A stretch of 64,000 nt of DNA from DTU089 sp964421815 (GTDB lineage Bacteria; Bacillota; Clostridia; Oscillospirales; Acutalibacteraceae), in assembly GCA_964421815.1 (NCBI GenBank), contig CAYQYT010000007.1:71318-135317 (forward strand), read 5' to 3'. Shown here piece after piece: positions 26,745 through 35,818 of the stretch. The notes beneath the pieces were generated by a model. The model was given only the letters and a program-made list of their open reading frames with translations. It did not search any database and was not told where the DNA came from. Made by a program: the position numbers and the translations under genes. Position 1 is the stretch's first letter; every line of letters starts with the position of its first letter.

Positions 26745-28697
26745 TCACAGTCCTTTCCTGTTTTTAACTTTTTTATTTGAAGGTTTATCGTCGGATTTCT
26801 TTGTATTGTCAGTTTTTTTCTGTTTAAAATAAAGAGTGCTCATGGGCGGAAGCGTAAGTTCAATAAACTGCTTGTAGCCGTGCATTTCGCCATCAACGGT
26901 TTTATAGGTTTTCTTTATTTTTTCTCCCGTGCCGCCGAATTTTGCGGAATCTGAATTGAAAACCAATTCATAAGCATCACATTGCGGAATACCTATTTTA
27001 TAATTCTTTCTGAGTACGGGAGTCAGATTGGAAACTACAACGAGTTTTTCGTCATCTTCATCCGTTCTCACAAATGCTATCACGGAATTTGTATTATCAT
27101 CGCTGACAATCCAGTTAAAGCCCTCCCAACTGTAATCAATCTGCCACAGGGGAGAATTCTTTTTGTAGAACTTATTTAATTCCCTTGTATAATCCTGCAA
27201 CAAAACGTGCATTTCATAGTCAAGAAGAAGCCAGTCAAGTCCTTTTTTGTAGTCCCACTCAATAAACTGTCCGAACTCTGTACCCATAAACAAAAGTTTT
27301 TTACCCGGGTGAGCATACATGTATCCTAAAAATGCCCTCACTCCGGCAAACTTTTGATTATAATTACCGGGCATCTTATTTATAAGGGAGCCCTTGCCGT
27401 GAACCACTTCATCGTGGGAAATGGGGAGTATAAAATTTTCGCTGAATGCGTAGAAAAATGAAAATGTTATAAGGTCATGATTAAATTTTCTGAAAATTCC
27501 GTCAAGAGAAAAATATCTCAAAATATCGTTCATCCAGCCCATATTCCATTTGAAATTAAAGCCGAGGCCACCCATATAAACAGGTTTTGAAACCATGGGC
27601 CAGGCGGTACTTTCCTCCGCCATCATCATAACATCCCCATGTTCCTTAAAGACGGTTTCATTAAGTTGTTTCAAAAAAGCAACCGCTTCAAGATTTTCGT
27701 TGCCGCCGTTGGCATTTGCAATCCAATGTCCGTCATCCCTGCCGTAGTCAAGATAGAGCATGGATGCCACCGCGTCAACACGGATACCGTCAATATGGTA
27801 TTCATCAAACCAGAAGCACGCATTTGAAATAAGGAAACTTTTTACCTCGTTTTTCCCAAAATCAAAAACCTTTGTGCCCCATTGGAGATGCTCGCCTTTG
27901 CGGATATCCGCATATTCATAACAGGGAGTGCCGTCAAACTCCGCAAGACCATGGGCATCCTTTGGAAAGTGAGCGGGAACCCAGTCAACAATCACACCTA
28001 TTCCGGCTTTGTGACATTCATCAATAAAATATTTGAAATCGTCGGGAGTTCCGTAACGGGAGGTTACGGCAAAATACCCGGTTACCTGATACCCCCAAGA
28101 GCCGTCATAGGGATGCTCTGCAACAGGCAACAACTCAACATGGGTGTAGCCCATATTCTTAACATATTCCACAAGTTCCTTTGCAAGATCGCGGTAACTT
28201 AATGTGTTACCGTCATCGTAGAGTTTCCACGATCCCAAATGAACTTCATAAATATTAACGGGGGCGGAATAAACGCTTAATTCCTTGCGTTTTTTCAGCC
28301 ACTTTGCATCATTCCATTTATAGTTACCCTCAAATATTTTCGATGCGGTTCCCGGTCGGGTTTCCGCATGAATTGCGTAAGGGTCGGCTTTGTAAAGTTT
28401 TCTTCCGGTTCCGGTGTGTATGATGAATTTGTAAGAATCAAAGTTTTTAACTCCTTCAACATACGCTTCCCAAACGCCCGCGTCATTAAGCCGTTGCATT
28501 GGCGCGCAGTCCTCACTCCAGCCGTTAAAAGTACCCGTTACAAAAATGCTTGTTGCATTGGGTGCCCACACTCTGAAAACATATTTCCCGTCCTCAATTT
28601 TATGAGCACCGAAAAACTCCTGTGCCTTAAAATTCTTTCCCTGATGAAAAATATACATGGGAAAATCATTGTAATCGCTTTTCTTTTTCACATCCAC
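26745..28697 (-). CDS. glgB: 1,4-alpha-glucan branching enzyme (GH13)
   Basis: Introduces alpha-1,6 branches into glycogen. The ~650-residue product has an N-terminal CBM48 (YVFRVWAPNATSIFVTGTFN), then the GH13 barrel with DWVPAHFPKDAHGL, DGIRVDAVASMLYLDYGR (nucleophile Asp), MMAEESTAWP (acid Glu) and LPISHDEVVHGKGSL, and a C-terminal beta domain with a Lys-rich tail. Start is GTG, at 28697 or, with better spacing to GAGG, 28691. First gene of the glycogen operon, with a promoter 45-70 bases upstream. Confidence 0.96.
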   Translation of the reverse strand: MDVKKKSDYNDFPMYIFHQGKNFKAQEFFGAHKIEDGKYVFRVWAPNATSIFVTGTFNGWSEDCAPMQRLNDAGVWEAYVEGVKNFDSYKFIIHTGTGRKLYKADPYAIHAETRPGTASKIFEGNYKWNDAKWLKKRKELSVYSAPVNIYEVHLGSWKLYDDGNTLSYRDLAKELVEYVKNMGYTHVELLPVAEHPYDGSWGYQVTGYFAVTSRYGTPDDFKYFIDECHKAGIGVIVDWVPAHFPKDAHGLAEFDGTPCYEYADIRKGEHLQWGTKVFDFGKNEVKSFLISNACFWFDEYHIDGIRVDAVASMLYLDYGRDDGHWIANANGGNENLEAVAFLKQLNETVFKEHGDVMMMAEESTAWPMVSKPVYMGGLGFNFKWNMGWMNDILRYFSLDGIFRKFNHDLITFSFFYAFSENFILPISHDEVVHGKGSLINKMPGNYNQKFAGVRAFLGYMYAHPGKKLLFMGTEFGQFIEWDYKKGLDWLLLDYEMHVLLQDYTRELNKFYKKNSPLWQIDYSWEGFNWIVSDDNTNSVIAFVRTDEDDEKLVVVSNLTPVLRKNYKIGIPQCDAYELVFNSDSAKFGGTGEKIKKTYKTVDGEMHGYKQFIELTLPPMSTLYFKQKKTDNTKKSDDKPSNKKVKNRKGL

Positions 28698-28740
28698 ACC
28701 TCACAAAATGTAATGTAATGTAATACACTATATCAATGTA

Positions 28741-28769
28741 ATAATATCAAAATACTGAATTCATTTCAA
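28741..28769 (-). promoter_or_regulatory. Promoter of the glgBCD-glgA operon
   Basis: Minus strand TTGAAA, 17 bases, TATTAT. The leader between it and glgB holds three tandem copies of a 5-base repeat (TACAT on the transcript, ~28708-28723). Confidence 0.7.
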
Positions 28770-28990
28770 GAGAATTTTAATATATTTTGTTCAAATCAAA
28801 GTTAAAATTTTTTGGTCTGCTTTGTGAATATTGCACAATAATTTTGTTTAAAATGTCATCTCAGACGCCAAATATATTGTCTATTATTTGGGGAAAAATG
28901 TTAACTGTTTGTAAAAATTCAAAAGTTTTTGTTTATTTTCTTTTTCGGAAAAATAACCACCCAAAAAATGTTATTATATTTACTATACAA

Positions 28991-29002
28991 TTAAACGTTT
29001 AA
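28991..29002. promoter_or_regulatory. Palindromic candidate operator of the MarR-ABC operon
   Basis: A perfect 12-bp palindrome, TTAAACGTTTAA, lies 22 bases before the MarR start codon, just after a TATACA that could be a -10. The 333-base gap 28692-29024 is otherwise very A/T-rich, and apart from the glg promoter I see nothing else in it. MarR proteins usually bind such sites in their own promoter; this one is inferred. Confidence 0.5.
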
Positions 29003-29024
29003 CTATTTTTTCGGAGGTTTACCA

Positions 29025-29519
29025 ATGGAGTACAGAGAAATGGTTCACAAGCTGATTTCCACATCCCTCGTCCATCGTTGCCACATAACAAAAGCCGCCC
29101 AAAAAGCCGGCTTATATTACGGTCAGCCAATGATACTGGAATATATAGATGATAATCCGCGGTGCACACAAAAGGAACTTGCCGACAGTTTGCACATTTC
29201 CCCCGCAAGTGTCGCAACATCAATTAAAAGACTGGAAAAAAGCGGGTTTGTAACCCGCACAACCGACAAATCCGATGTAAGAAAAAACCGACTGTCCCTC
29301 ACAGACAGCGGAACCGATGTTTTAAATGAGTTCAGAAGAATCTGTGATGAAACGGACAAAGAAATGTTTAAGGGGTTTTCTCCGCAGGAATGTGAAACGC
29401 TGTGCAATTATCTTGAAAGATTATACTCCAACTTAAACGCGGAAAAACTCACAAACTGTCAGTTAAAAGCAGAAATGAAGAAAAGCAGAGAAATTGCAAA
29501 GGAGGAAATGAAAAAATGA
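29025..29519 (+). CDS. MarR-family transcriptional regulator
   Basis: A 164-residue winged-helix protein. The DNA-binding core is RCTQKELADSLHISPASVATSIKRLEKSGFVTRT, followed by the wing DKSDVRKNRLSLTDSG, the classic MarR pattern. GGAGG lies 7 bases before the ATG at 29025. Its stop overlaps the start of the first ABC gene (ATGATG at 29516). Regulator plus drug-type exporter in one operon suggests that it represses the exporter until a toxic ligand binds. Confidence 0.93.
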   Translation: MEYREMVHKLISTSLVHRCHITKAAQKAGLYYGQPMILEYIDDNPRCTQKELADSLHISPASVATSIKRLEKSGFVTRTTDKSDVRKNRLSLTDSGTDVLNEFRRICDETDKEMFKGFSPQECETLCNYLERLYSNLNAEKLTNCQLKAEMKKSREIAKEEMKK

Positions 29520-31315
29520 TGAAAAAACTTATGAGTTATGTGGGTAAATACAAAATTTATGCCATACTCTCCCCCATCTCAATCATTCTGGAAGTTTTGA
29601 TTGAAGTTATAATCCCCCTGCTGATGTCGGTAATAATCGACTGCGGTATTTCGGGACAACCCTTGGACTCAAAGGAAAGTTTCATTGCCGACATTCTCAT
29701 AAAAATGGGCTTTGGTGACAAAGTCGGCACCGAACTTATACTTTCCCTGGGCACACTTATGATAGGTATGGCATGCATCTCCCTTGCCTGCGGTGCGGCG
29801 GCAGCATTCTTTGCCGCAAAAGCGGGTATGGGCTTCGGAGCGGAACTCCGTTTCGGAATATTCAAGAAAATACAGGATTTCTCTTTCTCCAATGTTGACA
29901 AGTTTTCAACCGGTTCCCTTATAACAAGAATGACCACGGACATAACAATGATTCAGAACGCTTTTATGATGGCAATACGTATGCTTGTACGCTCGCCCCT
30001 GATGTTCACGATGGCAATCATAATGGCTTTCAGCATCAATAAAAGGCTATCCCTTATTTTTATTTGTATTGCCCCGATTATGTTTTGCCTCATTCTGTTT
30101 ATCGGTGTTGTTGCCCACAAACGTTTTAAGAAAATGTTTAAAAAATACGATAAATTCAACACCTCCATTCAGGAAAACCTTATTGCCGCAAGAGTTGTAA
30201 AGGCATTTGTACGTGCAAAACACGAAAAAGAAAAGTTCAAAATTTCCAACGACGAACTGAAGGACGCATCAATTTTTGCAGAAAAAATCATAATCCTCAA
30301 CGGCCCCATAATGTCGGTTTCCATTTACACCTGTATAATTCTCATTCTCTGGGTGGGCTCGAAACTTATTTTGGGCGGCAGTATGCAGTTGGGCGACCTT
30401 ATGAGTTTCATAACATATATTCAACAGATATTTATGTCACTTATGATGGTTTCCATGATTTTTGTTATGTCCGTTATGGCGAAAGCCTCCATGGACCGTG
30501 TTTATGAAGTTTTGACGGAAACCCCCGATATCAATGACGATTCCGCCGATGAAAATCTTACGGTAGCCGACGGAAGTGTTGAATTCAGAAATGTTTCCTT
30601 TAAATACGGCAAAAATGCAAAACGTGAGGTTTTAAAAGATATTAACCTTACAATCCGCTCCGGGGAAACAATCGGTATTATAGGCTCAACGGGTAGCGCA
30701 AAATCCTCCCTTGTCCAACTTATTCCCAGGCTCTATGACACAAGCGAGGGCGATGTCCTTGTAGGCGGAAGAAATGTTAAGGATTACAAAATACAAAATC
30801 TCCGTAACAATGTTTCAATGGTACTTCAAAGCAATGTGCTTTTCTCCGGCACCATTGAGGAAAATCTCCGTTGGGGTAACGAAAACGCAACCATGGACGA
30901 AATACGAGCCGCCGCAAAAATTGCACAGGCGGACGATTTTGTTATGAGTTTCCCCGACGGCTATCAAACGGACTTGGGTCAGGGCGGTGTAAATGTTTCA
31001 GGCGGTCAGAAACAACGTCTTTGTATTGCACGCGCCATTCTGAAAAACCCGAAAATACTCATTCTTGACGACTCAACAAGCGCCGTGGATACTGCCACCG
31101 ACGGCAAAATCCGTGAGGGTATGAAATCCCTTTTACCCGACACTACAAAAATCATAATCGCCCAGAGAATCAACTCTGTTCAGCACGCTGACCGAATCAT
31201 TGTTATTGACGACGGAAAAATCAATGATATAGGCACTCACGAAGAATTGCTTTCACGCAACGAGATATATAAAGAAGTATATATGTCCCAGTTGGAAGGC
31301 AAAATGGAACAATGA
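29516..31315 (+). CDS. ABC exporter half-transporter, degenerate ATPase site
   Basis: A 599-residue type IV ABC exporter: six membrane helices (~15-320) then a nucleotide-binding domain (~355-590). Walker A reads GSTGSAKSSL, with Ala for the last Gly of the GxGKS loop; the signature is VSGGQKQRLCIARA; Walker B is ILILDDSTSAVD, where Asp replaces the catalytic Glu. This is the usual state of one partner in heterodimeric exporters such as BmrC/BmrD. It overlaps marR by 4 bases and ends 16 bases before its partner gene. Confidence 0.95.
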   Translation: MMKKLMSYVGKYKIYAILSPISIILEVLIEVIIPLLMSVIIDCGISGQPLDSKESFIADILIKMGFGDKVGTELILSLGTLMIGMACISLACGAAAAFFAAKAGMGFGAELRFGIFKKIQDFSFSNVDKFSTGSLITRMTTDITMIQNAFMMAIRMLVRSPLMFTMAIIMAFSINKRLSLIFICIAPIMFCLILFIGVVAHKRFKKMFKKYDKFNTSIQENLIAARVVKAFVRAKHEKEKFKISNDELKDASIFAEKIIILNGPIMSVSIYTCIILILWVGSKLILGGSMQLGDLMSFITYIQQIFMSLMMVSMIFVMSVMAKASMDRVYEVLTETPDINDDSADENLTVADGSVEFRNVSFKYGKNAKREVLKDINLTIRSGETIGIIGSTGSAKSSLVQLIPRLYDTSEGDVLVGGRNVKDYKIQNLRNNVSMVLQSNVLFSGTIEENLRWGNENATMDEIRAAAKIAQADDFVMSFPDGYQTDLGQGGVNVSGGQKQRLCIARAILKNPKILILDDSTSAVDTATDGKIREGMKSLLPDTTKIIIAQRINSVQHADRIIVIDDGKINDIGTHEELLSRNEIYKEVYMSQLEGKMEQ

Positions 31316-31331
31316 GAAAGGAGGATTAAAC

Positions 31332-33305
31332 ATGGCACAAAAACACACTAAACAACCTGAACACGGTCCCGGTCCCGGGGGAAAAATGAAATTTGAAAAA
31401 CCGAAAAACACAAAAAAGACCCTTTTGCGTCTTTTGTCCTATGTAACTCAAAAAAAGGCATTGCTTTTTGTAGTTTTTATTCTTGTTGTTTTCAGTTCGG
31501 TTGCAAATGTTTTGGGTACCTATCTTTTAACACCCATTATAAATGAAATAGGAAATATGCTTTCAAGCGGAAGCAGGGATTTCACGGTGATAATAAAATA
31601 TTTGTGTATTCTTGCTATCATCTATATTTGCGGAGCAGTTGCGCAATACACATATTCCCGCCTTATGCTCAATGTTTCACAGGGCACTCTCAATGTTTTA
31701 AGACGTGACCTTTTTGAACATTTACAGGATTTGCCCATCAAATACTTTGACACCCACACCCACGGCGAACTTATGAGCCGTTTTACAAATGACGTTGATA
31801 CAATACGCGAAGCCATAAGCCAGGGACTTGTGCAAATAATTTCCTCACTTGTAATGGTTGTTGGTATATTCTTTATGATGCTGTATATCAGCCCTGTGCT
31901 CACAGGTCTTATTGTTATAATGCTTGTGGTAATGCTCTTGATAATAAAAACTATCGGGGGACGTTCCTCCCGTTATTTCCGCCGTCAGCAGATGGCTGTC
32001 GGTGCCGTAAACGGCTATATTGAGGAACTTATTGAGGGTTCAAAGGTGGTAAAAGTTTTCTGCAGGGAGGAAAAAGCGAAAAACAATTTTAAAGAAATCA
32101 ATGAAAACTACCGAAAAGCCGCAACAAATGCCCACACCTTTGCAAGTATTTTGATGCCCATTATGGGTAACCTTTCATATTTCAACTTCACCGCTACTGC
32201 CGCTTTGGGTGCAACAATAATTCTCAAATTCGGCAACACTGCCCCGGGCGGTATTACAGGATTTTTACTCGGTGGTGTAGCGGGTGTGCTTTCCATCGGC
32301 TCCCTTGCATCATTCTTGCAATACACAAGGCAGTTTTCCAACCCCATAAGCCAGGTTTCCCAACAGATGAACAGCATCCTTGCCGCTCTTGCAGGTGCGG
32401 AAAGAATTTTTGAAATCATTGACGAAAAGCCCGAGGAAGACGATGGTTATGTTACACTTGTATATGCAAATGTTGATGAATTCGGAAACATAACCGAATC
32501 CGAAACACGCACGGGCACATGGGCTTGGAAACACCCCCATTCAGCGGACGGAAGTGTAACCTACACTCTTCTCAAAGGTGACGTGCGTTTCCACAATGTT
32601 ACATTCTCCTATGACGGCAAAAAAACCGTTTTGAAAAACGTTTCACTTTATGCAAAACCCGGTCAGAAAATTGCTTTTGTAGGCTCAACGGGTGCCGGAA
32701 AAACAACAATTACCAATCTTATTAACCGCTTCTACGATATTCAAGAGGGTAAAATCACTTATGACGGTATAAACATTAAGAAAATCAAAAAGGACGATTT
32801 GCGTCGCTCACTTGCAATGGTGCTTCAGGACACCCACCTTTTCACAGGTACGGTAGAAGAAAATATACGTTACGGCAAGTTGGATGCAACCCACGAAGAT
32901 ATTGTTAAAGCCGCCAAAATTGCAAATGCGGACAGTTTCATCACCCGTCTTCCCGACGGCTATAACACAATGCTCACCGGTGACGGTTCAAATCTTTCCC
33001 AGGGACAGCGACAACTCCTTTCCATAGCACGTGCCGCAGTTGCCGACCCTCCCGTCTTAATTCTTGATGAAGCCACAAGTTCCATTGACACCCGTACAGA
33101 GCACCTTATTGAAAAAGGTATGGACTCTCTTATGCAGGGTAAAACGGTTTTTGTTATTGCTCACAGACTCTCAACCGTTCGTAATTCCAATGCAATTATG
33201 GTACTTGAAAACGGAGAAATCATAGAAAAAGGCGACCACGATACCTTGCTTGAAGAAAAAGGAAGATATTACAAACTATATACCGGACAGTTTGAACTTT
33301 CGTAA
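31332..33305 (+). CDS. ABC exporter half-transporter, canonical ATPase site
   Basis: A 657-residue partner of the preceding protein. The N-terminus is polar and Gly/Pro/Lys-rich (~1-30), then come six membrane helices. Between membrane and ATPase parts lies an insertion of ~45 residues (~370-415, rich in Thr/Glu/Trp) seen in this subgroup. The ATPase domain is intact: GSTGAGKTTI (Walker A, ~453), LSQGQRQLLSIARA (signature with Q for the second G) and VLILDEATSSID with the catalytic Glu. The pair is probably a multidrug or lipid exporter; the substrate cannot be told. AAAGGAGG precedes the ATG. Confidence 0.95.
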   Translation: MAQKHTKQPEHGPGPGGKMKFEKPKNTKKTLLRLLSYVTQKKALLFVVFILVVFSSVANVLGTYLLTPIINEIGNMLSSGSRDFTVIIKYLCILAIIYICGAVAQYTYSRLMLNVSQGTLNVLRRDLFEHLQDLPIKYFDTHTHGELMSRFTNDVDTIREAISQGLVQIISSLVMVVGIFFMMLYISPVLTGLIVIMLVVMLLIIKTIGGRSSRYFRRQQMAVGAVNGYIEELIEGSKVVKVFCREEKAKNNFKEINENYRKAATNAHTFASILMPIMGNLSYFNFTATAALGATIILKFGNTAPGGITGFLLGGVAGVLSIGSLASFLQYTRQFSNPISQVSQQMNSILAALAGAERIFEIIDEKPEEDDGYVTLVYANVDEFGNITESETRTGTWAWKHPHSADGSVTYTLLKGDVRFHNVTFSYDGKKTVLKNVSLYAKPGQKIAFVGSTGAGKTTITNLINRFYDIQEGKITYDGINIKKIKKDDLRRSLAMVLQDTHLFTGTVEENIRYGKLDATHEDIVKAAKIANADSFITRLPDGYNTMLTGDGSNLSQGQRQLLSIARAAVADPPVLILDEATSSIDTRTEHLIEKGMDSLMQGKTVFVIAHRLSTVRNSNAIMVLENGEIIEKGDHDTLLEEKGRYYKLYTGQFELS

Positions 33306-33313
33306 TAAGAAAA

Positions 33314-33353
33314 AAATCATCTGCATATCAATCTTTATGCAGGTGATTTTTTT
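33314..33353 (+). terminator. Terminator of the MarR-ABC operon
   Basis: AATCATCTGCATA pairs with TATGCAGGTGATT (one G-T pair), followed by TTTTT, 10 bases after the stop. Confidence 0.85.
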
Positions 33354-33466
33354 GAATTATTACAAATATTAAGATTTTGTAACATTTGTTGTGTTTTTAT
33401 AAAATTAGTATATAATAGGGAGTTGCAGACGAGATTAACTATTTATATAACAGAGTGGTATAAATA

Positions 33467-34924
33467 ATGGAACATATATTAAAATCCGAAAAGTCCCTTC
33501 AAAGACTTGAAAATATACGTAAATTCCTGTTAAGCGAAAAGTGGATGGCAGTCCTTTTTGTTATAGCGGGGATTTTTGCGTGTCTTCACTCCTTTTTCCC
33601 AAACGGAAGTTTTCAAATTTGGGGAACCGTTGTTTTAGCATATATTACGGGCTTTGTGTTTATAGTTTCCGGAGATATTTTTGCAATGCTTATCCCGGGT
33701 ATGTTCACCTACTGTATAGCAATACGGTGTTATGACTCTCTTGATGAATTCAAGAGCATCGGTTTATTTGCGGTGCCCCTTGTTGCAATTGTACTGTTCA
33801 ATATAATCGCATATTTTAAAAAGCCCACAACAAAAGGCTCCCAGTTCTTGCCAATGCTGTGTGTTTCCGTTGCTGCAACCATAGGCGGTGTGGGTGTTAT
33901 TTCCGCCAAGGATTATTTCGGCGGAGCCGCCATTTACAACATGCTCGGCATCGGCTTCGGTATGCTTTTGCTTTACTGTATTTTCTATTCAAGAATCAAC
34001 ACAAACAAGGATTATTTGTTAATAGAAAAACTCACATATATTATGGTTGTTATAGGGCTTTTTATTTCCTTTATGGTTCTTGCTCATTACATCATAAATA
34101 TAAACACCGTAATCGACAAGGGCGGTATATTCTATATAAGATGGCGAAACAATGCTTCCACAATTCTTATGATGGCAATGCCCTTTGCGTTCTTTTTGGG
34201 CAACCGCAAAGCCACGGCGGTTATTCTTGCATTCCTCTTCTACGGCGCAACTCTTTTAACAGGTTCCCGGGGCGGTATGGTGTTCGGCTCCATCGAGTTA
34301 GTAATGTGCATCGTTATGTTCATTCTCTATGACAGACGGCGCAGATTAGCCTACATTATTATATGCGGCTGTTTCCTTTTCGTTATGCTTGTGTATCTTC
34401 CGGAAATTACAAGTTTCCTTAACTACACAATCCAAAGGCTTTTCAGAGTTCTTAACCAATTTCTGATGGGCGGTGCCGATACTGAAACACGGGTTCGTCA
34501 CTATGCACGCGGCGTAGAGGATTTCCTTAACCACCCGATTTTCGGAACGGGTTTGGGAAATATGACAAACCAAGATATTTTTAAAAACAAACCCGGTTCA
34601 CTTTGTTGGTATCACTGTGCACCAATCCAAATTGCCGGCAGTTTCGGTGTTGTGGGTATCGTTGCTTTTGTATATCAGTTTATCAAGCGTATTATTTTGA
34701 TTTGGAAAAAGGCAACTCTTTTCAATATGACTATTTTCCTCTCCTATATAAGCCTCGAACTGATGTCATTGGTAAATCCGGGTATCTTCTGTCCCGTACC
34801 CTATCTGTTACTTGTGGTAATATATATGATAGTCATTGAAAAATGCAACGACCATGAGCCTCAAATCAAAGTTTCCATCTTCAAAAAGTTCAGAGAAAAA
34901 CGCAAGTTTAAAAAACAAGGTTAA
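33467..34924 (+). CDS. O-antigen ligase/polymerase-like membrane protein
   Basis: A 485-residue protein with about ten to twelve membrane helices. The large loop near residues ~335-390 holds TRVRHYARGVEDFLNHPIFG and GTGLGNM followed by WYHCAPIQIAGSFGVVG, the Wzy_C/O-antigen ligase pattern (Arg in the loop, HPI.GxG, then His). Such proteins join or polymerise lipid-linked glycans at the outer face of the membrane. In a Gram-positive the product would be a wall or capsule polysaccharide. A clear -10 (TATAAT, 33411-33416) lies upstream with a poor -35. It stands alone; the C-terminus is Lys-rich. Confidence 0.85.
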   Translation: MEHILKSEKSLQRLENIRKFLLSEKWMAVLFVIAGIFACLHSFFPNGSFQIWGTVVLAYITGFVFIVSGDIFAMLIPGMFTYCIAIRCYDSLDEFKSIGLFAVPLVAIVLFNIIAYFKKPTTKGSQFLPMLCVSVAATIGGVGVISAKDYFGGAAIYNMLGIGFGMLLLYCIFYSRINTNKDYLLIEKLTYIMVVIGLFISFMVLAHYIININTVIDKGGIFYIRWRNNASTILMMAMPFAFFLGNRKATAVILAFLFYGATLLTGSRGGMVFGSIELVMCIVMFILYDRRRRLAYIIICGCFLFVMLVYLPEITSFLNYTIQRLFRVLNQFLMGGADTETRVRHYARGVEDFLNHPIFGTGLGNMTNQDIFKNKPGSLCWYHCAPIQIAGSFGVVGIVAFVYQFIKRIILIWKKATLFNMTIFLSYISLELMSLVNPGIFCPVPYLLLVVIYMIVIEKCNDHEPQIKVSIFKKFREKRKFKKQG

Positions 34925-34970
34925 AAAAATGATGCAAAAAGTTTTCGCTTTTTGCATCATTTTTTGTTTT
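34924..34970 (+). terminator. Bidirectional terminator between the O-antigen ligase gene and nadC
   Basis: A long stem (AAAAAATGATGCAAAAAG with CTTTTTGCATCATTTTTT, TTTTC-type loop), A-rich on the left and T-rich on the right, lies between two convergent genes, so it can end both. Confidence 0.88.
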
Positions 34971-34978
34971 AAATTTAG

Positions 34979-35818
34979 TTATTTTTTTATTTTCATTGAA
35001 ATGTCAAAGGCTGTAACTGAATGAGTGAGAGCACCGATTGAAAGAATATCCACACCCAATTCCGCAACACTTTTGATTCTGTCTTTTGTAAGGTTGCCGG
35101 AGGCTTCAAGCAATGCTCTGCCGTCAACAATTTCAACGGCACTTTTCATTGTTTCGTTGTCCATATTATCAAGCATAATAATATCTGCGCCAACTTCAAC
35201 GGCTTCTTCCACCTCTGCAAGAGTGCGGGTTTCAACTTCGATTTTAACAGTATGACCAATCTTTTGCCTAAGTGCCATAACCGCCGCAGTAATTCCGCCT
35301 TTGGCATCAATATGGTTATCTTTAAGCATGGCACAGTCGGAAAGGTTATATCTGTGATTTCGTCCTCCGCCGCAGGTTACCGCGTATTTTTGAAGTGAGC
35401 GAAGCCCGGGAAGTGTTTTTCTTGTATCGGCAATGGTTGCCTTTGTACCCTCGGTCTGTTTTACGCACTCATTTGTAAGGGTGGCTATTCCGCTCATGTG
35501 CTGAATAAGGTTTAGGGCGGTTCTTTCACCTTTAAGAAGTTTAACGGTTCTGCCCTTGAACTCTGCGATGATGTCTCCGTTTTTGACCTCTTCGCCGTCC
35601 TTTTTATGAAGGGTATAGGAGAAAGAATCGTCAAGAAGTTCAAAAACCCTCATTGCAACTTCCCCGCCGCAAAGAACGCCGTCCGCTTTTGCAACAAAAT
35701 ATGCCTCGCTGACCGCACCCTCGTAAAGAAGATAATCGGTTGCAACATCAATATAGTTAATGTCCTCGGTAATTGCGTTTTTTATTAAATCATCAACATA
35801 AAATTGGGGTAAAATCAT
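34979..35818 (-). CDS. nadC: Nicotinate-nucleotide diphosphorylase (carboxylating), quinolinate phosphoribosyltransferase
   Basis: Converts quinolinate and PRPP to nicotinate mononucleotide, third step of de novo NAD synthesis. The 279 residues show ERTALNLIQHMSGIATLT, ADTRKTLPGLRSLQKYAV (substrate-binding Arg/Lys), GGGRNHRYNLSD, KDNHI, IEVETRTLAEVEEA, IMLDNMDNE and LEASGNLT, all NadC hallmarks. Its start overlaps the nadB stop by 4 bases. Confidence 0.97.
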   Translation of the reverse strand: MILPQFYVDDLIKNAITEDINYIDVATDYLLYEGAVSEAYFVAKADGVLCGGEVAMRVFELLDDSFSYTLHKKDGEEVKNGDIIAEFKGRTVKLLKGERTALNLIQHMSGIATLTNECVKQTEGTKATIADTRKTLPGLRSLQKYAVTCGGGRNHRYNLSDCAMLKDNHIDAKGGITAAVMALRQKIGHTVKIEVETRTLAEVEEAVEVGADIIMLDNMDNETMKSAVEIVDGRALLEASGNLTKDRIKSVAELGVDILSIGALTHSVTAFDISMKIKK

